From positions 1,375,645 through 1,439,644 of the forward strand of contig VZRR01014165.1 of the NCBI GenBank assembly GCA_013398015.1: a DNA stretch of 64,000 nt, in the 5' to 3' direction. Of the stretch, positions 12,801 to 25,370 are shown piece by piece (the first letter of the stretch is position 1; each line of letters opens with the position of its first letter). Source of the DNA: Oreocharis arfaki. Its lineage: Eukaryota > Chordata > Aves > Passeriformes > Paramythiidae. The position numbers and the translations under genes are program-made. Under the pieces are notes generated by a model that was not told where the DNA came from, searched no databases, and worked only from the letters and a program-made list of their open reading frames with translations.

Positions 12801-13832
12801 TTCAGCAAGCGAAGAAAATTGTATCAAAATCATGTCCATTCATTTCTACCGGACTCCTTGTAAAATAAAGTGGAACTGTAAAATAAGTGTATTTATCAAA
12901 GTCTGGTCCCACTTGAACAATTGGTTTTGCTGAGATGTGTCTCTGGAATTATTCCAATTACATAGTGAAAGTGCACATTTCCCCTTGGGTCAAATCCCCA
13001 GTAATCTTGCAAGTTTAGTAGAAATGCTGAACAAGGAAAATTCAAATTTAACTAACAATCATTTTCTGAAATCAGAATGCAATTTGAAGCAAAAGTTCAA
13101 AATACACTTCAGAAAATCAAAAGGAACCAAGTAGTTTAATGCAGTCTCATTCTGGGATAAAAATAAAAGGAAAATACAAAGGGAATTTCTTCACTTTGAT
13201 GTGAGAGAAGTATAAACTTTTACCAAAAAAACAGTATATGCATTTTTATGTGACCAATGTAACAGTAAAAGACATACCAACCATTGTGATATCCCACATA
13301 GTTAGAATTACCTGTGCTGCTACACAAAGAATAAAATATTCCTCTCTTTTCCTTATGAATGAAATTGAAATGTTTGTTACAATTATCTTTTCATCTCTCT
13401 TTCTCTCCTGTCACTGCCTGCATTCTCCTTATTATTTTCTTCTTCAATGCCTGCCCACCCATACTGAACTCTTACTGACAGTAAAAAAAAATTTAAGCGA
13501 TAAATCTTTAATCCAGTTCTGAGCACAGAGAGATTTTCTGATCAGGCTTACGTTTAGAACAAGGTAAGTCCAAAACAAAAGAGCAGACAGAAAGATGGCT
13601 TCGCCTCTTACTGTCCCGAGGTCTCACTTCTGTATCCCAAGTTGTCATGACTTCCTATTGTCACAACACAGAGCAGTCCTTAAAAAATCCAGCAATCTAA
13701 GGAGCCTCACACACTAGTGGTGCACTGCACATTAATCAGTGCAACGTTAAAGAAGGGCCAGTGTGTCATGTACGATACATCAAATTGAATGAGGTAACTT
13801 TAGTTTATTTTTCTGAATCAATTGCACTTGCC
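12801..13832. other. Non-coding DNA, nothing recognised
   Basis: AT-rich sequence. The open frames 12937-13134 and 13238-13522 have no recognisable features. There is no repeat family I can name. Confidence 0.55.
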
Positions 13833-13838
13833 CTCCAC
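13833..13838 (+). repeat. Left target-site duplication CTCCAC
   Basis: A six-base copy directly before the TG start of the 285-bp LTR, identical to the copy at 14124-14129. Confidence 0.7.
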
Positions 13839-14123
13839 TGTGGCACTGTACTCCCCCTTACTGATCGCTTCCTGCCCTCTCCATGGGGTCTCCCTCCTTC
13901 CCCTGCCCCTAGTCCTGGCCACCCCTCGAGTTCTCCCTATTGGTTCCTGTATCCCAACTCCGCCCATGTACCACCCCTGTGCCCTGAAACCATTTGCCCA
14001 TGTGCTCTCCCCGCCCCCCGGGTACCCGGGTAAACTGAGGCTCCAGGCCATGTGACTCTCTCTCTCTCNCGCTGCGCTCCCAGGGAAAGCTGCAGCAGCT
14101 AAGCAACACCTAGCACTGCAACA
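13839..14123 (+). mobile_element. GC-rich solo LTR with perfect 6-bp target duplication
   Basis: A 285-bp element starts TGTGGCA and ends TGCAACA, giving TG...CA termini with short imperfect inverted repeats. It is flanked by CTCCAC at 13833-13838 and again at 14124-14129, a perfect 6-bp target-site duplication. Six base pairs is typical of class II (ERVK-like) insertions. The body is GC- and C-rich, unlike its surroundings, with an inverted CCAAT box (ctattggtt) near 13938, a 14-bp palindrome at 14017-14030, and a (CT)n run containing an ambiguous base at 14069. Plus orientation is inferred from the promoter-like arrangement and is not certain. Overlapping open frames are shadows. Confidence 0.7.
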
Positions 14124-14129
14124 CTCCAC
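14124..14129 (+). repeat. Right target-site duplication CTCCAC
   Basis: A six-base copy directly after the CA end of the 285-bp LTR, identical to the copy at 13833-13838. Confidence 0.7.
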
Positions 14130-15004
14130 CTGTATATTTTCCTCATCCATGCAGATCATCTTGGTGCATCCTATTCAGCCTCAGGATTTACTAATGTAAA
14201 AACAGCTCTTTGCTAAAAGGAGTAATTACCTCAGCACAGAAGCTAATGAAGTCTATATAGAAGCTCATAGCAAACAGCTGTTAATTTAAGGAAACATAGA
14301 CCAAACTAAGTTCTTTTTTTTGATTACACTTCTTCAGCCAAAATAATGGTATATCGTGATTGTAATAAGTATTGCCATTTGTTTACTGTTGAGTGTTCAA
14401 GTACCACCTGAGATGAATAAATTGCTTTCATTATTAGATAATGTATGATTTCTGAGATTTCTGAAAGAGCAGAACACTGTGGCTCATTCACAGGGACTAG
14501 AAGCATTGGTCATCTCATTCCTAGTGATACATCCAGTTGTCCAAGGCGAATGTTTGAAAATCTATGCTTCCAGAAGGGTCAATTTCCTTTTTTGTTGTTT
14601 TTTTTTGTTTTTTTGGTTTTTTTTGTTTTTTAACATAATTTCATCGTCAACCAGGGATGTTGAAAGAATTTCAAAGTAACAAAATATATGGGAGACAAGA
14701 TCGTCACCAATGCTGGTGAAATTGAAGTTATTTGTGGTGACAGCACTAAATGATCATCTTCACAGTGACGGGATCAAGTGCTTCTGGCTGAGCCAGGGGC
14801 TGAAATGCACAGGAACAAGATTTTCCAATTCAAGGCCCAGCTGCAAGCAGCAGTAGACTTTTCCCTGACTTGCCCTTTTGTTGCTTTTGAAGCATTAAGC
14901 ACAAAGTGTTATGCATATCACATAAAATGGGATTCAGCTAACATAAAAACTAGTGTTTTAACTACTGACAAAGAGTGCTTGAACAACTTCAAGGTCTTCA
15001 GAGA
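14130..15004. other. Non-coding DNA with T-rich tract
   Basis: Contains a T-rich, G-interrupted tract at about 14588-14632. No repeat family or exon was recognised; the small frames here have no features. Confidence 0.55.
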
Positions 15005-15660
15005 GTAGGCTGGGGATGAGCGAGGGGATGGGAGTGAACTCAGCTGGGACAGCTGATCCTAACCGACCTCAGGGATATTCTGTACCATATAACATCACGA
15101 TCAGCAATAAAAGTGAGGGGAATTTTTCTGAAGTATCTGCTGCTTGGAGACTGGCCAGGCATTGATCTTGTGGTGGTGAGCAATTCCTTTTGTACCACTT
15201 ATAGGATCATTGAGACTGGAAGAAATTTTTAAGATCATCAAGTCCTACTGTTACCGTAGAACTGTGTTAGCCCACCATGTTCACCATTTAACCACGTCTT
15301 CAAGTGCCATATCCATACACTTTTTGAACCTTTTCAGGGATTTTGAGTCCACCACTCCTCTGGACAGCCTGCTCCAATGTCTGATCATCCTTCACCAATT
15401 AAGAAATATTATGAGAAACATATTAAATACATACCCATGATTCTAATGTGTTCCAAAATCCTCCAGAACTGTTTTACCAATAAGAAACTTAAACAGTTTA
15501 TACTAAACTTACTGTCTCTCATACTTGCACTTGATCTTTGTCTTGACCAAGAAGTTCTTTTGTTTTTCCCCTTCTGATTCTCTCCCTCATCCCTGTGGGA
15601 GGGAGAGCAAGTATCTGGGTGGAAGCTTTACTGCCACCCATGTAAACCCACCACGTTCTC
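15005..15660 (+). mobile_element. Avian ERV LTR fragment interrupted by a CR1
   Basis: Left part (15005-15195) shows the LTR block gctgggacagctgatcctaa, then ggatattctgtaccatataa, a cagcaataaaag element that fits the LTR TATA or polyadenylation region, and ggtggtgagcaattcctttt. The right part (about 15495-15660) resumes with ccttctgattctctccctca, a gtgggagggagagcaag block and an end near cccaccacg. These are neighbouring parts of one LTR family in the right order, with a CR1 between them. The 5' part of the LTR is missing and there is no visible duplication. It is the same family as the solo LTR at 6930-7487. Confidence 0.75.
15203..15440 (-). mobile_element. CR1 LINE 3' fragment nested in an LTR
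   Basis: The plus strand reads ataggatcattgagactgga, then aagatcatcaagtcc, tttgagtccaccactcctct and gcctgctccaatgtctgatc, which is the reversed CR1 3' UTR. The right limit fades near 15440. It separates two LTR parts that are adjacent in intact copies, so the CR1 landed after the LTR. The 76-codon frame over it is not a gene. Confidence 0.8.
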
Positions 15661-17225
15661 AACACTTTAACAAAGTTCTGATGAAAACCTGAAATCTAAA
15701 GAAATTATTACTAAGTTCTTCAAGGATTTTATTCAAAGGTATAAATAGAGCATATTAAAAATAATAATTTACTATAGTTTTAAAAATTACAAGCATTATC
15801 ATGGATATTAATTGCTGCCACCCCATTTTAACTGCAGTCAAGGGAAGTGTATTCGATGCATGAAGAAAAAGCTCTTATACCATAGCATGGACGAAGATCT
15901 ATCCCATTGCCTCTACATCTGTATATAGTTTCCTTTTTCTCCCACTACCGTGAGCATACAATAGCTGTGTATACAGAATGAAAAATGGAGTTTCAGACCA
16001 GTTCCAACTTGAATGAAAATCAAGTCTCCTAACTAAAAAATTGCATATTGACCTCTTAGAGTCCAAGTTATAAAAATATACTATCCCTCAACATTGTATT
16101 TTTTTAAAATTCCTGAGTCGGAATAATTTTCTGATATCTCTGAATTATTTCATGTCGTCTATGAGGATTTATATTTTGGTTTGAGAAAACATGACATCTG
16201 TAATATTCTGTAGAAGCTATACAAAAAAATAAAGAAAAGGGGAAAAAAATACTCAAGTTGATATTCGACTGTATATGTAAGAGCTGATTTAATACATTCC
16301 TGGAAGACAGAGAGGAAATTACAAGGTCATAGGACTGTATCTTGACAACTGATTAAGCCACAATATTTCAAGTTGCTCATTGCAGCTGGGTCACTTTGTT
16401 TATGCAAAGAAACCAATAAATTCCACTGGGAATATTGCAGCATCCATACTACTCCCTAAGTATACAACTTATATCCTCTTTTCAAAAAAAAGAACCCAAA
16501 ACATCAATCTCGGAGGATGCAGTCCTGTCAGAATTTCTGTCCATATTAATTTAAGAGTATGAATAATCCCATTTGGATCTTCAATTGCTAATATGAAGAA
16601 CTGGATGAACATTTGAACCTTGGATAGTTTTGCCTGTGTCACTGAATTTGGGAATGGCTTAAGGTTGAAATTAATCTCACCACAGTTTGCATATTTAAGT
16701 TATGTATTTAATCTAATCGTGTTGTAAAATTTGCGTCTTCTGGAGACAGTTAATGGGACTCTTTTCTGGAACATACATCATTTGACTCCAGCAGAGACAC
16801 CTCAGGCTCTTTCATTATGGCTTAAGTTGAACTTAATAACACACTGCTTCTGAAATGGGTTCTCCTATCTCTTCCACCTTTCCTCGTGGGTTCTTCTTTC
16901 TTATGTAGGCATAAGGATTGAGGTACCTGTTTGACTGAGTTGCTTGAAAACTAATCACTATTCTGCTGGGTTTGCTTTAAGATGAGTCGCTTCCCTGGAG
17001 CAATGAGAATTGATTCTGGAGCCAGATGTAAGGCGGAGACTTTTCCATTTTTGGCAGAAGCCCTCAGTCAGGCTGGTTTAAAATTTTATGAAATAGTTGC
17101 TTGATTAATCGATTTTATTTAATTGAGTTTATTTAAGATCAGGCTGTTTCTGATGGTGATTATTTTTTTTTTCACTCTCCTTCTGGCCTCTGCCATGTTT
17201 TCTGCTGCTTTCCCAACAGTGGTCC
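15661..17225. other. AT-rich non-coding DNA, nothing recognised
   Basis: No named repeat and no coding frame with features. It ends at the TG that opens the unusual block beginning at 17226. Confidence 0.55.
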
Positions 17226-17534
17226 TGTTACGAACCGGTTTAATCACAGAGGAGTAAAGAGAACTAACTCTGTGAATAAAACTGAAAGAACTTTGAAGGT
17301 TTGAAATATTCCCCAAAAATGAGATAAAAACCAAACGAGATCAATGTTGATGCCAAAAAATCGATATATTTGTATTTAATAGTAAAAGAGGCAAAGAGAA
17401 AGAAAAGTGGAGAAGAGTTAGAAAAAACTAAGGTTGCTTTAAAAAGCGTAGGATAGGTCACCACCACGCTATGCTACCTTTGTCGCTGCTGAGACGGAGG
17501 ACAAGCAGTTTTTGGTTTTTTTTTTTTGGGGGGG
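17226..17534 (-). mobile_element. Possible LTR end (unassigned family)
   Basis: Starts tgttacgaaccggtttaatc on the plus strand, a CpG-bearing, TG-initial edge that read on the minus strand would be an LTR 3' end (...CGTAACA). The minus strand then has U5-like T-rich sequence and an ATTAAA polyadenylation-like hexamer near 17376. The opposite edge is hidden by the gap or beyond it, and I could not find a matching target duplication for the left flank (TGGTCC). It could also be unrelated single-copy DNA. Confidence 0.35.
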
Positions 17535-17672
17535 NNNNNNNNNNNNNNNNNNNNNNNNNNNNNNNNNNNNNNNNNNNNNNNNNNNNNNNNNNNNNNNNNN
17601 NNNNNNNNNNNNNNNNNNNNNNNNNNNNNNNNNNNNNNNNNNNNNNNNNNNNNNNNNNNNNNNNNNNNNNNN
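17535..17672. other. Assembly gap (138 N)
   Basis: A run of 138 unknown bases. It is preceded by T12-G7 and followed by very GC-rich, CpG-rich sequence, so the missing part is probably GC- or G-rich DNA that failed to sequence or assemble. All long frames that run through it are artefacts of untranslatable codons. Confidence 0.98.
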
Positions 17673-18050
17673 GCGGCAGCCCGTCCTCCGAGAGGCAGTC
17701 GCGGTGCCCGAGGGCTGCAGCCGGACCTCGGTCCGCTCGCGGTGCTCTCGCCACGGGACACAGGAGTGGGGTGGGGATTCCACAAATCACTCGTGACTCC
17801 GGTCCAGGGGTGCAGGGTCGGGAGGTTCTCCCCAAGCGGGAGGCGTCTTCTCCCGGGGGCCTCAGGCTGTCTCGAAGCAGGCGATGGTGGTGGGGCGGAG
17901 AAAGGCAAAGGTCAGGGATTCTGCCCCTCGCTTTCCCCTCCACGTTTTGCACCTTCCTTTCTATGGGCTTCTTCGCCTTCCTGTCTATGGGCTTCAAGGC
18001 GGGCTACTCACAGACCATCCCGCACGTCGTTCTCAGGTGTCCAAGAGGGA
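17673..18050. promoter_or_regulatory. CpG-rich island next to the gap, function unknown
   Basis: This is the most CpG-dense stretch in the window, with many CG dinucleotides between 17673 and 17880 against an AT-rich background. A 20-base unit ccttcctttctatgggcttc (17952-17971) repeats once at 17976-17995 with one mismatch, period 24. It could be the U3 region of the candidate LTR starting at 17226 or a CpG-island promoter of a transcript not visible here. Open frames in both directions have no recognised domain, and the longest crosses the N run, so no gene is called. Confidence 0.4.
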
Positions 18051-21000
18051 TTATGATAAGCAGAAAAAATGACGAAGCACTTTTTGAAGCCTTCCTCTTA
18101 TTATCAGGCTCTTATAGGTCCACAGTGCTGTTAAAAGACAAAGGTAGCAAGGAGAAAGACATGTGTGCAGTCTGACCACCAAGTTGTTCAATCCAGTCCA
18201 CAAGACAGTCAGCGTTATATCCAAAACATAGGAGAGAGAGAAGAAAAGGCTGGAGGAAAGATTGGATGCAAAAAGTGCAGGACCACAACTTTCAGTGGAA
18301 ATCTAGGTTGCTATCAGCTTCTGCTGATAATTAACATTCAGGACAAAATATTTAGGACAATTTGCCCTCCTGAGTCACTTTTGACTTCAGTGATCATAAA
18401 GAAAGAACGAAAAACTGGTTAAGATTACTTACCTGGGTTTTTGTGTGATATGAATCCCTTCCTACATGACAAGAAATACTGACATATGGTTCTTTAACTT
18501 ACATTTTGAATTTCTATTAAAAATAAAAATAATTAACTAAACAAAGGGGAAAAACACAGCCAGGAGGACACCAAACAAAAAAGCTTTACAGGCAAACTTT
18601 GAAAACCAAATTGCTTCTTTCTTTCTCTTATTTCCTCAACAAACACAATTGAGTGGAAGATAATTTATTTAATTTTTCAATTATTCTTTAATGAGCAAAC
18701 AATTTTATAGTGCAGTTACTAACAGAGGGTGTCTAGAGATAAGTCACATCTTGCTCTTTCATTAAATAAGCAAGTTGAGGATATCACAAATCTGTTGTCA
18801 GGTAGAAAATACTCCCTTTTTTCTGTGTTAAAATCACTTTGATTTGCTTACTTTATGCATGATTTCTGATAGGACAACATTCTAAATATGTATACAAAAA
18901 AAGCTGCTTTAAAATTTCCACAGTTGTGTCAAGGAGCTAACACGTTGCAAAGGATGTGAAGAGAAGAAGCTTATGAGCCGAAAAGTGGCTCACAGGGTTC
19001 AGTCCACCAGAGCGAAATGTGGTAACGAACTCAGGACTGATAATATTCACTGGCAGAGGCTACTGTCTGGGAAAAAATGCGGTGTATTACATGGGCTAAA
19101 GAAAAGGATTTGGCACTCATCTGTGAAATATGTAGATGCAAACTAGAGCAAGTAAGATCTTCAGACGGATTTTCGGAAGGATAATAAGAAGTGGTTTCTT
19201 AGTAGCTAGATTTTCAGAAGATAAATTAGGATATTTTTAACTTAGAGGAATTTTCTGACTGGGGTTTCTTGGGAAATATGGGTTTAGCTATTCCAGAAAT
19301 GCAGTAGGTGAAGTTGTTGGAGTAAAATTTCTTAGAAAAATAATTCTCAGTTATGAGCTGAGTTAGATTTATTTATTTAAAAAAAAAAAAATCCTTTTTA
19401 AAATTCTTTTTTTGTCTATTTTAAGCAGCCTTGTCCACTGGAACTCTCTTTGAAGGGAAAGAATACTCTTTCTTGTCTTTCTGACTTGATTTATTTTTCC
19501 TTGAGCTGGGTATTGCATCTTACATGTAGATACAATGCAGGAAATAAATCTATCTCCTATTGCCTGCACAAATTCTGGACTTACCAGCACTGCTGAAATA
19601 AAAAGAAAAGCAATAGTATTGATACTCAGATTATAGAGATTTGATAGTCTTTGTTCTGGATAGTCAGAATTACTTCATACAGGAAAATTATAACTGGACT
19701 TACTTGAAAAGCAAGAGATCATGAGTGGAGCTGCAGTGTGTGTTTAAGCACAACTTCTTCCTACCTGAGTTGTAAAAATATTTAAACTAAAGGGAGTACT
19801 TCAACGAGAAATCCTGAGATTCACTCACTTTGGAGTTTCTCACACTGTGGTATTAGTGCATGTGCAGGATGGAGATGCAGTGCAGTCCCAAGTCTTCTGA
19901 AGGCCAGACAAGCAATGCAAAACTATCTACTACAGGAGGAAGGCTTGCAACTGACTAAAGAGAGTAGGAAATAAAAGTGACATAGACAGATTTTAGCAGA
20001 TCATAACATAGATGTGAGATATTCTCATGTCGTACATAAATCTCTGTGCAGAACTTGGTAGTGGATCCTAGCAGAAAGTGTCTTAAACTAGCAGTGGTGA
20101 AAGACCAAAGTACGTAAACACACACAGCCACAGAGTGGTGTCCACTGGGTTACTGAATCTTTGTAAAACTCAGAGATATCTAGAAAAGCACCAAGATAGT
20201 TCAAATTAAAGATAGTAATTATGCTGTGTCACTACTATCAAGTTTTAAAATTTTTATATATCAAATAAATTTACTGTATTAATAAACTTAATTTCCCTAA
20301 GGCACTTGATAGTTGTATATATGTAAAATGGTATATAACTATGTAAATGTAGCAGTCTGGAAGGGAAAATAACCCAACATTAATACAGCATTAACAGTAG
20401 ATAACTGGAAGTAGAATGAATGAATTTTTAAATTGAAGGTAAATTAACATATTTTTCTTCTACTATATTTCTTTATTTTATCATCAATTTCTCTAGACAC
20501 CTGTTCTCTGACTCCAGTTCTTGCCTTCTTATAGGTTCAAATCCATAGATGAATCATCTTCATCTGTTGCTGGTGCTCATTTGCCCTCCTGCTTAAGACC
20601 TGGTTCCAACTTACTTTTGAAAACCTGTGAAAACACAATACAGGTAAAAGGGCAATCAGTTCAGGCAGGAACAATCACTACTTTGGCTTAAGGATATGGC
20701 TGCCAGCCATAGGCACATCTGTCATATTGCTTTGAAGAAAAGTGAAGCTTCATATAGGGCCAGAGATGCATTTGCATAATCTTTTTGACAATAAGTGACA
20801 GAACTGCAGTAAGGTCTATTTTGGACTATAAAAAATTGTGGGCTGTGAGGGAAGAAGGTGAGGTGGGAATAACAAGACAAATATTGAAGTAGAAATCAGA
20901 AAGAGCAGATGGGTTAGACAGATATCTGCATAATGGAAACAAGAATTATGTACAAATGCCTTTTCTGAAAATGGGTATTTTTCTACAGGTGTAGGTATTT

Positions 21001-22469
21001 CTGAACAAAGCATGATCACTAGAAAATTGAGATAACAGAGGAAGATCAAAGGATGAAGCCGTTTGGGAGTATAAAAATAGCTATAAGACAGTGCATAGGG
21101 TTCTGCTGTGGAAAACAAGGAACACATTAATTATATGGGAACTCAGCATGTGAGTGTTAGGAATATTGACATCTGGGATTTATAGCCAGTGTATGATCAG
21201 GACTACTTTGTATGATATGATACTGCATAGATGAGTGATCCATGTGCAACAAATCAGTGTTTAAGTGTTTAAAGAATTTATTCTTTTAATATCCTTACAA
21301 TGGAAAAATATTCAGAACTGTATGTTGTCAGTATATTCACATATACATACTGTAAATTTATTGTTTATAACACTGAACTGAATGTTGTCATTAAATTTAG
21401 AGATGATTTAAATTTTCCTTAGATTTACTAAACACATTGTTGATGTTGTTTACACTTTGAATTATTGGCAAATGTTGTAATTTGAATTGTCTCGTGTGCT
21501 GGGTCAGATAAATCAGATGCTTTTATTTCCAGAACCTGATTATCAGATACACTCAAAACAGATTCTTTGACAAATACAAACAAATAATTTCTGCAAAAAT
21601 GTGTGTAAGCAAAATGCAGTAGTCCAAAGGAGTTTCATTTTGATCCATAAGTACACTGGTGGAACAGAAAAATAAAAGCACATCTAACGTTTTCAGTATG
21701 TCAGATGGTAGCTGTCATCAGCTCTCAAACCCTTGTGATGATCTACACTGTGGTGGAGTAAACTCATATCTTGGCCTGTCTCTTGAAAATCTAGGTAAAC
21801 AGGGATGGCCTCTCTAATATTATATGCCCTGTTCTTTGTGTCTTATTCTTAGGAAAATAATACTGATGTAATCTTCCAGCACAGACATCAACTTTTCTTC
21901 GCTCTCGTGAATTACTTTCTGAACACTTTATTGCGTATTGTTGAAAAGATCTTGCTGACTGGAACAAATTCTGTGCAATCAAGGATAATTGCTTTACAAT
22001 GGCAAATGAACATTTATTGGAAGCTTGTGTGCCCACGATCCAAAAATGAGCTATCAAGACCTCAGTACAAATAATGGCAGTATTCAACTCAATCTGCAGA
22101 TGAGCTTGTTCCTTTTACAGAGCAGTCAGCATGCAAGCATCGATCCAAGAAGGTTGAAGTAAATAAGAATTCAAGTTGTTTAAAGCAGAAGTTATATGTT
22201 AGAGTTATTAATCACTCTGTCCTTTAAACAGTATGAATAGAAATAGTTACTTTCAACTCATATATTTCAAATATTTGAAACAAAAAGGCAAGAAATTTTA
22301 GGTCATATACTTGCAGAATGACAGGGACTTCCTGCTTCCTTCCTGGGCTTCCATAAAATCTCTCATCTGTTTCACACTTGGGTCTAAAATCTGATTATAT
22401 TTAATCGCTATTTTCTATTCAGGTTGTACCTATAAAATATATAATATCATACCTATAGTATACTGAATT

Positions 22470-22490
22470 AATAATTTTTTTTTTTTTTTT
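22470..22490. repeat. Poly-T run
   Basis: A T-run in AT-rich DNA; similar short runs occur at 22719-22731, 28985-28993 and 29016-29029. Confidence 0.85.
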
Positions 22491-23112
22491 AATTTCACAT
22501 TTACAAACAGAAGCACTTGGCTTTCAGCAGAAAAATAAAACAAAAAATATCCAAATCAGAATAAAACCCTTTATGTAGAAATAAGCCTTGGTATTGGTGT
22601 ATTTGTGATTTTCGGGGAAAAAAAAACCAACCAAAAACCACATGACTGTTTTAATTAGATTCTCCTTTTAATGTGATCCTAAGTAATATGATTCTATAGC
22701 ATCTTCCTTAAGGCCATTTTTTTTTTTTTTCAAATAAGATCATGTAGCGGGCTTGGGTGTTTTTTTAAACTTCTAGAATAAAAGTAATTAAACATAGTAC
22801 TTTATGCCCACATTGTCCCTGAAGAGATTTGCTCCTCATCCAGATGGCACCTCACCTCCTTGCAAGGTCAGTTTAGAGACTTTGTAGCAGCCAAAGTAAA
22901 TGAGAATAGAAAACATAACACATTTTTACTTAGTAGAGAGGTACCTGATGGCCTGTATTGCTGTATTCATTATACTGCTGGCATGAATTCTATTTCTCTT
23001 GCCTACAAATGTCTCCAAAGACACAAAACACACACCAGAATGGAATAAGCTCACTGGTGCACAGAGCCCGTCATAGACATGATTGTTTCTAGAAGGAGAA
23101 AAACAAAAAAAC

Positions 23113-23133
23113 CCTAACCAACCAACCAACCAA
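23113..23133 (+). repeat. (CCAA)n microsatellite
   Basis: Four tandem ccaa/accaa units within an A-rich low-complexity block (about 23090-23165). Confidence 0.85.
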
Positions 23134-25025
23134 AAGCTCACCCCCACTAACAAAAACGAAAAACCACAATACAAGCCCCTCATAAACAGCTACACTGTGT
23201 TAAGCATTATGTGATATCTGCTTTACTCAGCATGAATGACCCTTTAAAAAAATTATTTTAGTAAGACAGAGCACTCTTACCACTCATCAAGTGGCACTTT
23301 GTAAATAACCACAAACAATGTGGCCAAGGAGTTAATCAGATCTCTGGCTTTATACCCTTTGTTGAAACGATATTCTTCAGTAACCTCAACAGCCTATCTA
23401 CATACCACATTGACATTTTTTCAGACCCTCAAGCACTGTTTGCTTCTTTCTCAAACCCTTGTGATATGCAGGAATGCTCTAGGCACTGAACAAGTAAAAA
23501 ATCCCTCCTGGTATTTGCTTGAGTATTTTCATTGAGAGATTTTCCTTTAATCAAAATAAATAGTCTGTTTCATGCCAAAAGTGATCTTATTGACAGATCC
23601 TAAAAATGTTAAATGAGCAACCTGTTCTGTAAATGTTGCTTTTCTAATTTAAAATCATTACAGCACTGGAGCATTGACATGGTGTTATTTGTTATAATTT
23701 CTTGTTTGGTTAGTGTAAGTTATTCCCGTGATTTCTTCTTTGATTTTAGCTTTATTTAAAATCATTAGCAAGCATTACATTTATATTTACAGTCTCACAG
23801 TGAACCAATACCTGGAAGAGATGGAAACCAATACTGTTTTAATACTGGTTTTGGCATTTGCAAAATTAGATCTCGTAACTTTTCAATATTCAGCAGATTT
23901 GTGTTTCCAAGCTATTTTTTAAATAGATTTCATATTTCTCTTGGTATTCAGCTATTTCTATTTTTTCTGTGTTAATTCAAAATATGTGTAATGAACAGTG
24001 AAGCAATAGTCATAAAATATAGTGAATAACTAGTTGAGGTAGCATAAGGATAATTAGACCACAGCATTTTAGCATAAAATCCTTGGATTTTAAACTTTAC
24101 TTTATTTCCAAGAGATGTCAGAACCCATGGTTTTGCACTTTGATTTTTTAAAATATATTTTTATTTAAAATACATAGAAATCATCCTATAGCAGAAGCAC
24201 TACTCAGCAGAGCAAGATCATGATCATTTCGGAAAATATAAATTTAATTATGCAGGTGTATAAAAAAACCCACATTTCATAGATGGAGGGTCCAATGCCT
24301 CTTATCCATGCATCACACATCGATTTTATATGGAAAAATTCAAAAATTTGATTTGGGGGCATATTTAGAACAGAATTGAAGACCTTTATGGGTAGAGTAT
24401 TGTTGATTTATCTGAGAGCCCTCTGAAATCTTTGGTCAATTCGTGTTTAATTTCAGCCTCATGGAAATTGAACAGTTTTAGTCCTTGGGTGCAGATAAGC
24501 AGCATTATCATTGAAGTAGTTCGATTCTGATGAAATCCAGTTTCATTTATTTATATTTATGTATATTCGCTGATCAGTTATATCACTGATGAATAACATT
24601 AGTGAAGGTAAGAGTCTATCACAATCTCCTGTTATAAAAGCAGTAATTAAAAGTGCTCAAAACATAGTCTTGAAAATTTGAGTATCTTTTATAGTATTTT
24701 AGTCCAGATAAAAAAAAATGACAATGCATATGTATTTATTAATAAACAGTTAACATTATAAAGCCAAAGATTTCATGATAGTTGATGTGTATCATTTATA
24801 TACATTCTGGAGGAAAACTAGCCTAAACCTTAAACTTGTTTATGTTTAAAACCTCACAATATCACCACATTTTCTTTCTCCCAACATAATTTGTTCTTAT
24901 TTTTGCCAGTTTCTAATGCAACATTTATTCAACATAGAAAGTTTTCTTTTGCACATTTATAGTACTTCAAATAATGAAGTTTATCATTTAATCATATAAG
25001 ATTAATTTGCACCATCGCCCCAATT

Positions 25026-25072
25026 AAAAAAAGAAAAAAAACAACCAAAACACCCCAAAAACAATCTCCCCA
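25026..25072 (+). repeat. A-rich low-complexity tract
   Basis: Runs of A separated by single G or C bases. There is no tandem unit. Confidence 0.7.
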
Positions 25073-25321
25073 ACATACTAGAATCAATAATATGTCAGAC
25101 TTAGGTTTTTTGTTTTTCTAAAGACAAAACATTCAATTATCCGTCTTTCGAAATACAGACTACACTAAAATACACCAAGTAATATTTACTGTAGGCTTTC
25201 CCTGTTGGTAATCTCTATTCTTCTGAAGGTCATGGTACATCTCCATCCCTATTTCTTGCTGTTTCACCATTAAAAATTTTCCTGGAGTCTTCCTATTTTC
25301 ATAGTCATTGTGATGAACCTT

Positions 25322-25370
25322 ACTACTGTTATTTTTCTTTCTTTTTTTTCTTTTTTTTCCCTTTTATTTC
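25322..25370 (+). repeat. Polypyrimidine (TTTC-rich) tract
   Basis: T-runs broken by single C bases. No adjacent exon-like frame was seen, so it is not called as a splice acceptor. Confidence 0.7.

Noticed and set aside
17471..18175. 234-codon plus-strand open frame and several minus-strand frames over 140 codons
   Set aside because: They run through 138 unknown bases. The real coding parts on each side are short and GC-driven, with no domain.
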